Source: Dyadobacter luteus
GTDB lineage: Bacteria; Bacteroidota; Bacteroidia; Cytophagales; Spirosomataceae
Direction of reading: 5' to 3'
Length of the DNA stretch: 64,000 nt
NCBI RefSeq assembly: GCF_003383615.1
Contig: NZ_QNUL01000029.1
Span: 16,001 to 80,000, forward strand
In this document: piece after piece, positions 1 through 7,907 of the stretch
Layout: each line of letters starts with the position of its first letter
How positions within the stretch are numbered: the first letter of the stretch is position 1
The notes under the pieces: model-generated
The model's input: the letters and a program-made list of their open reading frames with translations, nothing else
Told to the model about the DNA's origin: nothing
Databases searched by the model: none
Position numbers and translations under genes: made by a program

Positions 1-245
1 AGCATAAAAAATGCTGTTTGCTCTTTGTCTTCTTTGAATATTTTTACAAATGTACCATGTCCTTTAGCAGAAGTGTTCCAGTCTATGGCGCGCACATCGT
101 CCCCATACTGATACAGCCGAAGATCATCGAATTCAAGACCGGAACCTTTAAACACAGAATGGAAATTGCCATGTCGTTCGCTGGTTACGGCTTTTCGCAT
201 GCGAATTTCATACTTTCTTAGCTTGCTTAAAAACTGCTGGAACAT
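1..245 (-). CDS. DUF58 domain protein, N-terminal part (runs off the window)
   Basis: The first 81 codons of a minus-strand gene are visible, starting at the ATG complement at 243-245. The protein begins MFQQFLSKLRKYEIRMRKAV and continues with SGLEFDDLRLYQYGDDVRAI and a DWNTSAKGHGTFVKIFKED stretch. This is the characteristic start of DUF58 proteins, which in Bacteroidota usually sit beside a MoxR-type AAA+ ATPase and Bat/von Willebrand genes. The biochemical role of the family is not settled. The C-terminal part and any MoxR/Bat partners lie outside the window. It is divergent from the lipoprotein gene at 315, so the short 246-314 region must hold both promoters. Confidence 0.85.
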   Translation of the reverse strand, partial: MFQQFLSKLRKYEIRMRKAVTSERHGNFHSVFKGSGLEFDDLRLYQYGDDVRAIDWNTSAKGHGTFVKIFKEDKEQTAFFM

Positions 246-314
246 ACGATTTGCAAAAAAAATTACCACCTTTGCACTCAAATGGTGCCAAACAAAGATA
301 GGTATTTGAGGGTT

Positions 315-689
315 ATGGTAGAACGTACAGTGAATTTCTCATTCGTTTCTCTACTTTTCATACTTGGCTTGCTAGCTGCTTCTGGTTGTTCGGATAGTAA
401 CAAACCGCCCAAAGAAGTACTGACGCAGGAGGAAATGGCATCTATTCTCTCGGATATTCACATTGCGGAGGCTCGAATTACAAAGCTTCAGCTCAGATCA
501 TCAGATTCTTCTCTGATGGTTTTTGATACACTGAAAAAGCAAATCTGGAAGAAACATAAGGTGGATACACTGGCTTACCGGAATAGTTATGACTATTATA
601 TGACTAACCCCAAACAGATGTCCCAGATTTATGAAAAGGTGAATAAAAAAATCGAAGCCCGGGAAAAGAATAATAATATCAAACCCTGA
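315..689 (+). CDS. DUF4296 domain lipoprotein
   Basis: Small lipoprotein of about 124 residues. From the ATG at 315 the protein is MVERTVNFSFVSLLFILG..., a hydrophobic signal ending in the lipobox LAASGC, so Cys25 should be lipidated. The mature part (TQEEMASILSDIHIAEAR, then HKVDTLAYRNSYDYYMTNP) matches the DUF4296 family, which is common and uncharacterised in Bacteroidota. An upstream in-frame ATG at 282 exists, but a promoter-like CACCTTTG ends at 274, which would leave that ATG with almost no leader. I therefore prefer 315. The GTG start of the GT2 gene follows 45 bp downstream, so the two may be co-transcribed. Confidence 0.8.
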   Translation: MVERTVNFSFVSLLFILGLLAASGCSDSNKPPKEVLTQEEMASILSDIHIAEARITKLQLRSSDSSLMVFDTLKKQIWKKHKVDTLAYRNSYDYYMTNPKQMSQIYEKVNKKIEAREKNNNIKP

Positions 690-734
690 ACACGTAGTCT
701 ACGTTTGTCGGATCAGAACTTAACATTATAAGCT

Positions 735-1484
735 GTGAACAATAGTATTGTTGTTATTCCAACATACAACGAAATCGAAAATATTGAAGCGATTATTCGC
801 AAAGTATTTAGCCTGGGACATCCTTTCGACGTACTTATTATTGATGATGGTTCTCCTGACGGGACTGCCCTGGAGGTGAAAAAACTGATGCAGGAATTTC
901 CTTCATCTCTTCATATGGTGGAGCGGAAAGGCAAACTGGGTTTGGGAACAGCTTATATTCATGGTTTTAAGTGGGCACTTGAAAGAGGATATGATTATAT
1001 CTTTGAAATGGATGCCGATTTTTCTCATCCTCCTGAAGATCTTATCCGCCTTTACAACGCCTGTGCGGTAGATAAACATGATGTGGCGATCGGATCGCGG
1101 TATATTACAGGTGTTAATGTAGTAAACTGGCCCATTAACCGAGTACTAATGTCTTATTTCGCCGGTTATTATGTGAGAATGATTACAGGTATGACGATTA
1201 TGGACCCGACAGCCGGTTTCATCTGCTACACCCGCCGCGTGTTGGAAACGATTAATCTGGACAGTATTCGTTTCATTGGCTATGCATTCCAGATTGAAAT
1301 GAAATTCAACTCATGGAAGTACGGTTTCAGTATTACTGAGGTGCCTATCATTTTTACAGACCGAACTAAGGGAGCCTCAAAAATGTCAAGAGGTATATTT
1401 AAAGAAGCTATTTTGGGCGTGATCAGCCTGAAAGTAAATAGCTTCTTCAAAAGATATATCCCTAAGAACCAAGTTCAGAAATAG
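735..1484 (+). CDS. GT2 glycosyltransferase, polyprenol-phosphate mannosyltransferase (DPM1) type
   Basis: Soluble 249-residue GT-A enzyme of family GT2. It carries the N-terminal nucleotide-sugar motif IIDDGSPDGT (residues 35-44) and the DAD metal-binding motif (93-95) followed by FSHPPEDL. These are diagnostic of dolichol/polyprenol-phosphate mannose synthases, which move a sugar from a nucleotide donor to a lipid carrier on the inner face of the membrane. No C-terminal membrane anchor is visible, so it resembles the single-domain DPM1 type. The start is GTG at 735; no ATG fits in front of the conserved IVVIPTYNE. Its last 23 bp overlap the tail of the convergent amidohydrolase. The sugar transferred cannot be read from sequence. 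Confidence 0.88.
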   Translation: MNNSIVVIPTYNEIENIEAIIRKVFSLGHPFDVLIIDDGSPDGTALEVKKLMQEFPSSLHMVERKGKLGLGTAYIHGFKWALERGYDYIFEMDADFSHPPEDLIRLYNACAVDKHDVAIGSRYITGVNVVNWPINRVLMSYFAGYYVRMITGMTIMDPTAGFICYTRRVLETINLDSIRFIGYAFQIEMKFNSWKYGFSITEVPIIFTDRTKGASKMSRGIFKEAILGVISLKVNSFFKRYIPKNQVQK

Positions 1485-2655
1485 CGAGCCAGCTCATTAA
1501 CCCGGTGGAAATTTCTAGTGCCGACTCATCAATGTCGAATGTTGGTGTATGTACTCCGGATATGATTCCGCGTGCTTCATTACGTGTTCCGAGACGATAA
1601 AAGCAGGAGTCTACTACCTGTGAGTAAAAGGCGAAATCTTCACCGGCCATCCACAGGTCGAGGTCAACGATATTTTCTTCACCCACGTACTGTGTAGCGG
1701 CGGTACGTGTGCGTCTTGTCAGTTCGGGATGATTTTTCAGGAAGGGATATCCTTTTACAACATCAAACTGGCAAGAGCCTCCCATCGATTCTGCAATACC
1801 TTCGGCTAGTTTCTTCATTCTTTTGAGTCCATCTTCACGCCATTCTTCGTCCATACATCTCCATGTTCCCTGAATAGTCACTTCGTTGGGGATTACGTTG
1901 GTCACGCCATCAGCAATAAACCTTCCGAAAGACAAAACGGCAGGATTGGCCGGATTTCTGTTACGGCTGATGATTTGCTGTAAAGCCACTATAATATGTG
2001 ATGCCATCAGAACAGGATCTACCAACTGATGAGGAGCCGCAGCATGTCCTCCCTTTCCTTTTACGGTAAGGTATAGCTCGTCCGTACTGGCCATATACAT
2101 ACCTTCACGGAAACCGATCTTGCCTACAGGTACATTTGGTGCAACGTGCTGACCTATCATACTGGCAGGCCGTGGATTTTCCAGAACACCTTCCTTAATC
2201 ATAATAGATGCTCCACCCGGGGCTTTTTCTTCTGCCGGTTGAAAAACAAGCTTGATACTTCCGTCAAATTCATCTTTAAGTTGTTGCAAAATAGCTGCTG
2301 TACCTAATAGGCTGGAAGTGTGCACATCATGTCCACAGGCATGCATCACACCAGGGACTGTTGATTTATAAGGAACATCATTTGCCTCAAGAATAGGCAA
2401 GGCATCCATATCAGCACGGAGTCCGACTATCCTCGATTCAGGATTTTTCCCTTCGATAAGTGCAACTACCCCTGTTCCGGCAAAGCCTTCCTGTGGATTT
2501 AGTCCTATTGCCCTCAACTGTGCAGCTACATATTCAGCAGTTTTGAATTCTTCAAATGAGAGTTCCGGATTGCTGTGCAGATGATGACGATGAGCAATGA
2601 CGCGTTCAGCCTGTTGACGGGCCAGTTGTTTTATTTTTTCCTGAAGCTGTGACAT
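1462..2655 (-). CDS. M20D-family amidohydrolase (N-acyl-amino-acid hydrolase type)
   Basis: Zinc-dependent hydrolase of about 397 residues of the M20D group (hippurate/N-acetyl-amino-acid/indole-amino-acid hydrolases). Metal and catalytic motifs are present: MHACGHDVH (residues 104-112), the Glu pair in PAEEKAPGG, GQHVAPNVPVG, and the C-terminal MAGEDFAFY. The reading frame stays open to 2799, but the added 48 residues look like translated leader (proline, cysteine and arginine rich). A TACCTTTG -7 element lies at 2699-2706 inside that stretch, so the ATG at 2655 (MSQLQEKI) is the better start. The exact substrate is unknown; the family cleaves amide bonds of N-acylated amino acids. It converges with the GT2 gene, tails overlapping at 1462-1484. 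Confidence 0.87.
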   Translation of the reverse strand: MSQLQEKIKQLARQQAERVIAHRHHLHSNPELSFEEFKTAEYVAAQLRAIGLNPQEGFAGTGVVALIEGKNPESRIVGLRADMDALPILEANDVPYKSTVPGVMHACGHDVHTSSLLGTAAILQQLKDEFDGSIKLVFQPAEEKAPGGASIMIKEGVLENPRPASMIGQHVAPNVPVGKIGFREGMYMASTDELYLTVKGKGGHAAAPHQLVDPVLMASHIIVALQQIISRNRNPANPAVLSFGRFIADGVTNVIPNEVTIQGTWRCMDEEWREDGLKRMKKLAEGIAESMGGSCQFDVVKGYPFLKNHPELTRRTRTAATQYVGEENIVDLDLWMAGEDFAFYSQVVDSCFYRLGTRNEARGIISGVHTPTFDIDESALEISTGLMSWLAISELGS

Positions 2656-2697
2656 AAGTACAAAAACGGTGTAACATAGCGGTAGGAACCGACTTGG

Positions 2698-2706
2698 GCA
2701 AAGGTA
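2698..2706 (-). promoter_or_regulatory. Bacteroidota -7 element for the amidohydrolase
   Basis: The minus strand reads TACCTTTGC, an exact match to the TAnnTTTG -7 box of the Bacteroidota primary sigma factor. Transcription would start around 2690, giving a leader of about 35 nt before the ATG at 2655. No clear TTG -33 box is seen. Confidence 0.55.
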
Positions 2707-2844
2707 CAAATAATTAGGATCGGGCAGGGTGCTGCGGGCATAACGACTTTGAATTATACCATTTGTGAAGAAGGCACGTTTCTTTGAATGTTCTTCCAAT
2801 AAAAAAGGTAATTTTGAACCGATGTATCATTAAGACAACAGAAA

Positions 2845-3726
2845 ATGGATCATAAGGAGTTTTTAAAATCGCTGGTTTGTCCACTTACCGGCGGCACACT
2901 AACGATAGCAGAAGATGGTAAAACACTCACCAGCGAGGATGGTGTTGTTTACGATGTAAATGAAAATGGAATTGTTAATATGCTGTATCCCAAGGAGCTA
3001 CTTCCCGGAGATGCAAGAGAGCAGTACCTTTACGATCAGGCTTTTCTACGTTACGATAAAGGTGTTTCCTGGGTTTTTGAAACACTGAATCACTCCGACG
3101 AAGCAGCGACACGGGAGTTTATGATAGATTTGATGGAGTTAAAACCAGGTATGAAGGCACTTGAAGTAGGTGCCGGAACTGGTAAAGATTCTGCGCTGAT
3201 CCTGAACAGAGTAAGACCTGGCGGAACAGCGGTTTTGTCTGACTTGTCGCCCAATATGTTGAAGCTGGCTCAGGATAAACTTTCTGCAGACGATGTGAAT
3301 GTTCATTATTTCCTTGGCAACGGATCTTACCTTCCTTTTGCTGATGATACATTCGATGCTGTATTCCACTTTGGCGGAATTAATACTTTTTCGGAAAGAA
3401 AGAGAGCATTTGATGAATTGACCCGCGTTGTGAAGCCAGGCGGAAAGGTGGTTGTTGGAGATGAGAGTGTTGCTCCATGGTTGAGAAACACGCCAACTTA
3501 CGCTACTTTATTAAAGGCTAATCCACTTTTCCGTGCCGAGGTACCTATAGAAGATGTACCTGCGAATGTGGAAGATCTGAAGCTACACTACATTTTTGGT
3601 AATGCTTTTTATGTACTTGAATACCGTGTAACGGCAAAAGCTCCTGAGGTAGATATTGATCTGCCGATTCCCGGGAAAGACTTTGTTGATAACTGGAGAC
3701 TGCGCGCTGAAAAAGCAGTTGACTAA
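2845..3726 (+). CDS. Class I SAM-dependent methyltransferase with Trm112-like N-terminus
   Basis: Protein of 293 residues. Residues 5-45 (LVCPLTGGTLTIAEDGKTLT...) resemble the Trm112/zinc-ribbon-like module that often precedes small-molecule methyltransferases, although only one cysteine of a zinc site remains. A Rossmann methyltransferase domain follows, with SAM motif I ALEVGAGTGKDS (105-116), then VLSDLSPNML and VVKPGGKVVVGDE, typical of the UbiE/Methyltransf_11 group. The substrate is unknown. It is the first gene of a five-gene co-directional run (methyltransferase, propeller, PhyH dioxygenase, two GT2), so a sugar or lipid-linked glycan is a reasonable guess, by inference only. Confidence 0.82.
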   Translation: MDHKEFLKSLVCPLTGGTLTIAEDGKTLTSEDGVVYDVNENGIVNMLYPKELLPGDAREQYLYDQAFLRYDKGVSWVFETLNHSDEAATREFMIDLMELKPGMKALEVGAGTGKDSALILNRVRPGGTAVLSDLSPNMLKLAQDKLSADDVNVHYFLGNGSYLPFADDTFDAVFHFGGINTFSERKRAFDELTRVVKPGGKVVVGDESVAPWLRNTPTYATLLKANPLFRAEVPIEDVPANVEDLKLHYIFGNAFYVLEYRVTAKAPEVDIDLPIPGKDFVDNWRLRAEKAVD

Positions 3727-3777
3727 GCGACAGCTGACAGTGTTACGGGTTAAGTACGAAATAAAAGGACAATTACA

Positions 3778-4713
3778 ATGTGGGTAAAAAAAGGAGTTAT
3801 ATATAAACCGGACGGAAGTCTGCCGCATAGCCTTTCGCATGCTCAGGTGCCGTTTGCATACAAGCATAAAGATTTTTTACGAATCTATTTCTCATCCCGT
3901 GATGCGAGTGGTCAGTCGAGGCCAACCTTCCTGGATGTAGATTATGACAATCCGAAAAAGATAATCAACATACATGACAAACCCATTCTTGAATTGGGTG
4001 GACCTGGCGAATACGATGAAACCGGTGCCATGCCGTCGTGGTTTGTCGATATGCCGAATGGTGATATCTGGCTTTATTACACAGGCTGGAACAGAACCTG
4101 GAATTCGTACAGACTTTCTATGGGTCTTGCGGTAAGTCACGATGGTGGTATATCTTTCAAAAAAATGTTCACAGGACCGATTATGGATCGCAGTATCCAA
4201 AATCCGCTTTGGGCTGCACAACCTTCTGTAATCCGTGAAGATGACGGTACCTGGAGAATGTGGTATATCTCAGGTCATAAATGTGAGTATATTCACGACT
4301 ATCCCGAGCCTTACTACCGGGGACAGTCAGCTATTTCAAAAGATGGAATTCACTGGGAAATCAGCGATGTTCCTACACTTGATTTTGATGATTTCCTTCA
4401 TGCAGTGGGGCGTCCGAGTGTGTTCAAGGAAGATGGTATCTATAAAATGTACTATTCGTACCGTCACACAAGAGATTACCGTACCGACCGTAACCAAAGT
4501 TACCGCCTTGGCTACGCTGAGTCTGTAGACGGAACAAATTGGGAGCGGAAGGATCATCTGGTTGGTATTTCAAAATCGGACAATCCTGAAGATTTTGATT
4601 ACCAAATGATCGATTATGCCAATTACTACGAGCATAACGGTAAGAAATATCTTTTATATAATGGAAATGGTTTCGGGGCAGCTGGCTTTGCTTATGCTGT
4701 TTGGGAAGACTAA
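3778..4713 (+). CDS. Five-bladed beta-propeller glycosidase-like protein
   Basis: Protein of 311 residues with no signal peptide. It shows repeated blade motifs: a P-S-W/V-F or P-S-V strand followed by D/E-D-G and an aromatic W-x-M/L-Y-Y/W strand. Examples are MPSWFVDMPNGDIWLYYTGW, QPSVIREDDGTWRMWYIS and RPSVFKEDGIYKMYYSYRH. This is the fold of GH43/GH130-type glycosidases and phosphorylases and of related sugar-binding propellers. I cannot assign the three catalytic acids with confidence, so it could be an enzyme or an inactive homologue. Absence of an export signal suggests a cytoplasmic role. It sits between a methyltransferase and a PhyH oxygenase in the same direction (51- and 97-bp gaps). 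Confidence 0.7.
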   Translation: MWVKKGVIYKPDGSLPHSLSHAQVPFAYKHKDFLRIYFSSRDASGQSRPTFLDVDYDNPKKIINIHDKPILELGGPGEYDETGAMPSWFVDMPNGDIWLYYTGWNRTWNSYRLSMGLAVSHDGGISFKKMFTGPIMDRSIQNPLWAAQPSVIREDDGTWRMWYISGHKCEYIHDYPEPYYRGQSAISKDGIHWEISDVPTLDFDDFLHAVGRPSVFKEDGIYKMYYSYRHTRDYRTDRNQSYRLGYAESVDGTNWERKDHLVGISKSDNPEDFDYQMIDYANYYEHNGKKYLLYNGNGFGAAGFAYAVWED

Positions 4714-4810
4714 AAAAATATCACCATACGTACTGACTCACGTCATACCATGAACTTTTACCTGATGATAGTTTTGAATGTAAATATCTTGCAAAAAAAT
4801 TGATCATAAA

Positions 4811-5629
4811 ATGAGTACACTTCGCGAACAGTTCAATGAAGACGGATATGTAATTCTCAGAAATTTTCTGGAGAAAGATCAGGTTAATTCCATTTATACA
4901 GAGGCTCGGAAAATATTCGCAGCTCAGATAAAAAGAGTTACCGGGAAATCGGTTGATATAGATGACAAGGATGCTTTTGAAAATGCAATGTTCGAGTTCT
5001 TCGAAAAGGATTTTGAAGCATTTGTAGGTACCGGGAAAACTGTACAGCATAGTTTTTCACTTCATCGTCTTGGACTTGATCCTAAAATCGAGAACCTGCT
5101 GAAAGAGGTTGGTTTGGCAAATCCGGTAATCGGAGCACGCGCTGCTATGCAGTTCAACAGCCGTTTCTTGTCAAAAGACGGGAGCAAACACTGGAAACTG
5201 GATGCACATCAGGATTGGCGTACAGGACAGGGTTCTCTGGACAGTGCTGTAATCTGGTTTCCGATGGTGGATGCCGGTGCTGAAATTGGCGCTTTGCAAG
5301 TGATTCCGGGAAGCCACAAGTTTGGTCTTCAGGCGTCAAGTGCATCGGGTTATCAGGGAGGTATTACTTCTTCACTCAAAGAAGAAGATTTTATTCAGAC
5401 GGAATTTAAAGTAGGAGATATTCTGATCTTCTCTTCGTTCCTGATACATCAGTCGGGTAATAATGTCACTAACAACATCCGCTGGTCGGTGCAGTTGAGA
5501 TATAATAATCTGGATGAGCCTACTTTCATAGAAAGGGGATATCCGATGGCCTATATTTACAAACCTGAAACGGAGCTTGTCACGCCCGACTTTCCCACGA
5601 AAGAGCAGCTGTTGGAAGTTTACAGTTAA
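4811..5629 (+). CDS. Phytanoyl-CoA dioxygenase (PhyH) family, Fe(II)/2-oxoglutarate oxygenase
   Basis: Cytoplasmic 272-residue enzyme. The Fe(II) facial triad is visible as H133-x-D135 (in LDAHQDWRT) and H213 (SSFLIHQSGNN), with R224 in the RWSVQLR stretch as the likely 2-oxoglutarate anchor. GALQVIPGSHK is the typical PhyH core. The family hydroxylates a wide range of substrates, including fatty acyl groups, secondary metabolites and sugars. The context (two GT2 enzymes downstream, a methyltransferase upstream) suggests hydroxylation of a glycan or glycolipid precursor, which is inference. A terminator-like stem-loop lies between this gene and the next one at 5684. Confidence 0.85.
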   Translation: MSTLREQFNEDGYVILRNFLEKDQVNSIYTEARKIFAAQIKRVTGKSVDIDDKDAFENAMFEFFEKDFEAFVGTGKTVQHSFSLHRLGLDPKIENLLKEVGLANPVIGARAAMQFNSRFLSKDGSKHWKLDAHQDWRTGQGSLDSAVIWFPMVDAGAEIGALQVIPGSHKFGLQASSASGYQGGITSSLKEEDFIQTEFKVGDILIFSSFLIHQSGNNVTNNIRWSVQLRYNNLDEPTFIERGYPMAYIYKPETELVTPDFPTKEQLLEVYS

Positions 5630-5648
5630 ACAAATACGAATTAATACA

Positions 5649-5677
5649 AGCATCAGTCATCAGGCTGGTGCTTTTTC
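5649..5677 (+). terminator. Stem-loop with T-run in front of the GT2 at 5684 (terminator or attenuator)
   Basis: AGCATCAG (5649-5656) pairs with CTGGTGCT (5665-5672) over an 8-nt loop and is followed by TTTTTCTCTTTT. The shape is that of an intrinsic terminator, but it ends only a few bases before the ATG at 5684, so it may set how much of the downstream GT2 pair is transcribed. Confidence 0.6.
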
Positions 5678-5683
5678 TCTTTT

Positions 5684-6508
5684 ATGAAAGTCTCAGTTTG
5701 TGTTCCCGCTTATAATCACGAAAAGTATATTGGTCAGATGCTTGATGGGGCACTGATGCAGCAAACCAATTTTGATTTCGAAATTGTGATTGGTGATGAT
5801 GCGTCTAAAGACGGCACACAGGATATTATCAGGCAATATATAGCAGCAAATCCGGGCCGTATCCGTGCTTTTCTCCATGCTGAAAATCAGGGACCTGCGG
5901 AACCAAGAGAGTTTGCCGGAAGAAACAATGTGCTAGGTCTGCTGAAAGCCTGTAAAGGAGAATATGTCGCCATGTGTGAAGGGGACGATTATTGGACTGA
6001 TCCATTGAAATTGCAGAAGCAGGTGGATTTTCTGGATGCCAATCCCGATTATGCGATATGTCATCATAATGCAGAGGTGATTTATGAAGATGGATCGCCA
6101 AGTCATTCTTTCAATGATACTGATCAGAAACTTACTTCCACAATTGTAGACATTTTGGAAGATAAATGGTTTATGGCCACAGCAAGCTGGTTGTACAGGA
6201 ATCATTTCTTAGAAAATGATTTTGCTGACTGGCACGCGGGCGCTGCAGCAGGTGATTGGGCCATTATGATTCAGTTGGCGGCTCAGGGTAAAATAGGGTA
6301 CCTTCCGGAGACGATGAGTATCTATCGTAAACATAGCGCAGGATTAAGTAATGTTCATGCCAATACAAACAGAAAATTCTGGCAAAACAGGAAGGAGATG
6401 TTTGAGGCTGTGAATGTATGGCTTGATTATCGGTATAATGACACCATCGAAAAAACAGTTGCTTCTTATGATGCTCGCCTTTCAGAACTTGACAAAATTG
6501 GACATTAG
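5684..6508 (+). CDS. GT2 family glycosyltransferase (WcaA-like)
   Basis: Protein of 274 residues with a standard GT-A fold. It begins VSVCVPAYNHEKYI, has IGDDASKDGT at 37-46, and the metal motif in CEGDDYWTDP (D101-D102). HHNAEVIYED and AAGDWAIMIQLA are typical of inverting GT2 enzymes that decorate polysaccharides or lipid-linked sugars. No membrane segment is seen, so it should act at the cytoplasmic face. Donor and acceptor are unknown. It is the fourth gene of the 2845-7317 run and is preceded by a terminator-like hairpin, so it may be expressed at a different level from the first three genes. Confidence 0.85.
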   Translation: MKVSVCVPAYNHEKYIGQMLDGALMQQTNFDFEIVIGDDASKDGTQDIIRQYIAANPGRIRAFLHAENQGPAEPREFAGRNNVLGLLKACKGEYVAMCEGDDYWTDPLKLQKQVDFLDANPDYAICHHNAEVIYEDGSPSHSFNDTDQKLTSTIVDILEDKWFMATASWLYRNHFLENDFADWHAGAAAGDWAIMIQLAAQGKIGYLPETMSIYRKHSAGLSNVHANTNRKFWQNRKEMFEAVNVWLDYRYNDTIEKTVASYDARLSELDKIGH

Positions 6509-6552
6509 AATTAATAATCTTTAATTTGTACTGTTTTCACTGATTAACCTAT

Positions 6553-7317
6553 ATGAAGCTAAGCGTTGTAATACCGGCATATAATGAAGAAGAGTCTATA
6601 TCGGACACGTTAAGGGCGCTTTACGGCACCTTAAATAAGTACAATATACCTCACGAAATATGTGTTACCAACGATAATTCCAAAGATGGGACTTTACGGG
6701 TATTGGATGAATTGTCACTTACCATCCCTACTCTGACCTATTACACTAATCCCGGGCCGAATGGCTTTGGTTATGCGGTACGTTATGGGCTGGAAAGATT
6801 CAAAGGTGACTGTGTTGCTGTTTTTATGGCAGATATGTCCGATGATCCTGAAGATCTGGTGAAATTCTACAATAAAATGCTGGAAGGAAACTACGACTGC
6901 ATTTTTGGATCCCGCTGGGAAAAGGGAGGCAAAGTTATTGATTACCCGGGTTTGAAAAAGGTGATAAACCGTGTTGCCAATATGATTGTGAAGATGGTAA
7001 TGGGGATCAAATACAATGATACTACCAACGCTTTTAAACTGTATAAGCGTGAAACCATTGAAGGGTTAAAGCCATTTCTTGCACCACATTTTAACCTTAC
7101 TTTAGAATTGCCTCTCAAAGCCATGGTTCGTGGCTATAATTATGCGGTTGTTCCTAATAGCTGGACAAACCGCAAATACGGAGAATCAAAGCTCAAAATC
7201 AAAGAAATGGGCAGCCGCTATTTCTTTATTCTTATGTACTGTTTTATTGAAAAATACTTTTCAAGAGGAGATTTTAAGAAAAAATCAGAAGCACCTAGGA
7301 AGGAGGTAAGCAGGTAG
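6553..7317 (+). CDS. GT2 glycosyltransferase, polyprenyl-phosphate sugar transferase type
   Basis: Protein of 254 residues that begins LSVVIPAYNEEESISDTL. It has TNDNSKDGT (39-47) and a metal motif in FMADMSDDPEDL (91-102), followed by FGSRWEKGG and FKLYKRETI. This pattern belongs to the DPM1/undecaprenyl-phosphate glycosyltransferase branch of GT2. It is clearly distinct from the DPM1-like protein at 735-1484, so the window holds two such enzymes. No C-terminal membrane helices are visible. It closes the glycan-type cluster, and a heptamer and 30-bp repeat region begins about 10 bp after its stop codon. Confidence 0.85.
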   Translation: MKLSVVIPAYNEEESISDTLRALYGTLNKYNIPHEICVTNDNSKDGTLRVLDELSLTIPTLTYYTNPGPNGFGYAVRYGLERFKGDCVAVFMADMSDDPEDLVKFYNKMLEGNYDCIFGSRWEKGGKVIDYPGLKKVINRVANMIVKMVMGIKYNDTTNAFKLYKRETIEGLKPFLAPHFNLTLELPLKAMVRGYNYAVVPNSWTNRKYGESKLKIKEMGSRYFFILMYCFIEKYFSRGDFKKKSEAPRKEVSR

Positions 7318-7327
7318 TTTTTGATTA

Positions 7328-7450
7328 AGAATTAGGAATTAGGAATTAGGAATTAAGAATTAAGACCGGGCCGTCGCTGCGGTTAAGAATTAAGATCGAG
7401 CCGCCGCTGCGGTTAAATTAACTCTTCATTTTTAACTTTTCATTCTTAAC
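7328..7450. repeat. Intergenic composite repeat: heptamers, 30-bp units and 14-bp units
   Basis: Five tandem copies of RGAATTA occupy 7328-7362. Two 30-bp units follow at 7355-7384 and 7385-7414; each is AT-rich (AAGAATTAAGA) then GC-rich (a GCCGYCGCTGCGGTT core), differing at a few positions. From about 7413 to 7450 there is a 14-bp period (TTAACTCTTCATTT, TTAACTTTTCATTC, TTAAC) that is roughly the reverse complement of the heptamers. The whole block lies between two convergent genes and has no reading frame. It could be an intergenic mobile repeat or a slippage-born array. Confidence 0.75.
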
Positions 7451-7457
7451 CCCCACC

Positions 7458-7907
7458 TCACTTAATCCATTCCTGGATAAACGTCATTTTGTGGGCAATG
7501 TAAGATATCGCCAAACCCCAGACTATAGCGCTGATCGTCATCCAGATAAATATGGATGAGCGTGGAACACGGAACGCAACCGCCAGCAATGGTCCAAAAA
7601 GTGGTGTGAATAAGGGTGGAGTCAAAAATGCGATTCCTATGATTCCGAATTTCTTCCAGATTTTGATGGCTAGCCTATTCGTTTTGCTAAATTTTTTAGG
7701 TGGCGTCTTTCTGTATTGACTTATAAGAGATTGTACTGCTTTTCCGGCATAGGTAAGTACCACCACGCTGAACATCATTCCTATAGCAGAAAATAGCGCA
7801 GTTTCAAGCCAGTTTAGTTGTAGCAATACACCTGTTATTGGTCCTCCGAAAAATTTAAGAGTACTTGCCAGTGCTACTGATATATATTTAAACAAAAGGG
7901 ATTTCAT
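7458..7907 (-). CDS. Small integral membrane protein next to dxr
   Basis: Protein of 149 residues with about four membrane segments (roughly 8-25, 33-55, 88-112 and 118-138). A basic loop around residues 64-87 (SQYRKTPPKKFSKTNRLAIK) lies in the middle. The segment GIIGIAFLTPPLFTPLFGPLLA resembles the proline/glycine-rich re-entrant region of small membrane transport families such as Sm_multidrug_ex/DedA-like proteins, but I cannot name the family firmly. Its ATG shares one base with the dxr stop (TAATG), so the two genes are translationally coupled in one transcript. The function is unknown. Confidence 0.72.
   Translation of the reverse strand: MKSLLFKYISVALASTLKFFGGPITGVLLQLNWLETALFSAIGMMFSVVVLTYAGKAVQSLISQYRKTPPKKFSKTNRLAIKIWKKFGIIGIAFLTPPLFTPLFGPLLAVAFRVPRSSIFIWMTISAIVWGLAISYIAHKMTFIQEWIK

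Noticed and set aside
18..221. A 67-codon open frame on the plus strand
   Set aside because: It is antisense to the clear DUF58 coding sequence on the minus strand; the composition and lack of homology-like features show that it is a shadow frame.
1462..1484. Overlapping 3' ends of the GT2 and amidohydrolase genes as an assembly error
   Set aside because: Both frames end with plausible family C-termini, and short convergent overlaps of this kind are normal.
7328..7362. Heptamer repeat as a phase-variation switch
   Set aside because: It begins about 10 bp after the stop codon of the GT2 gene and is not inside a reading frame or between promoter boxes of a downstream gene, since the next gene converges.
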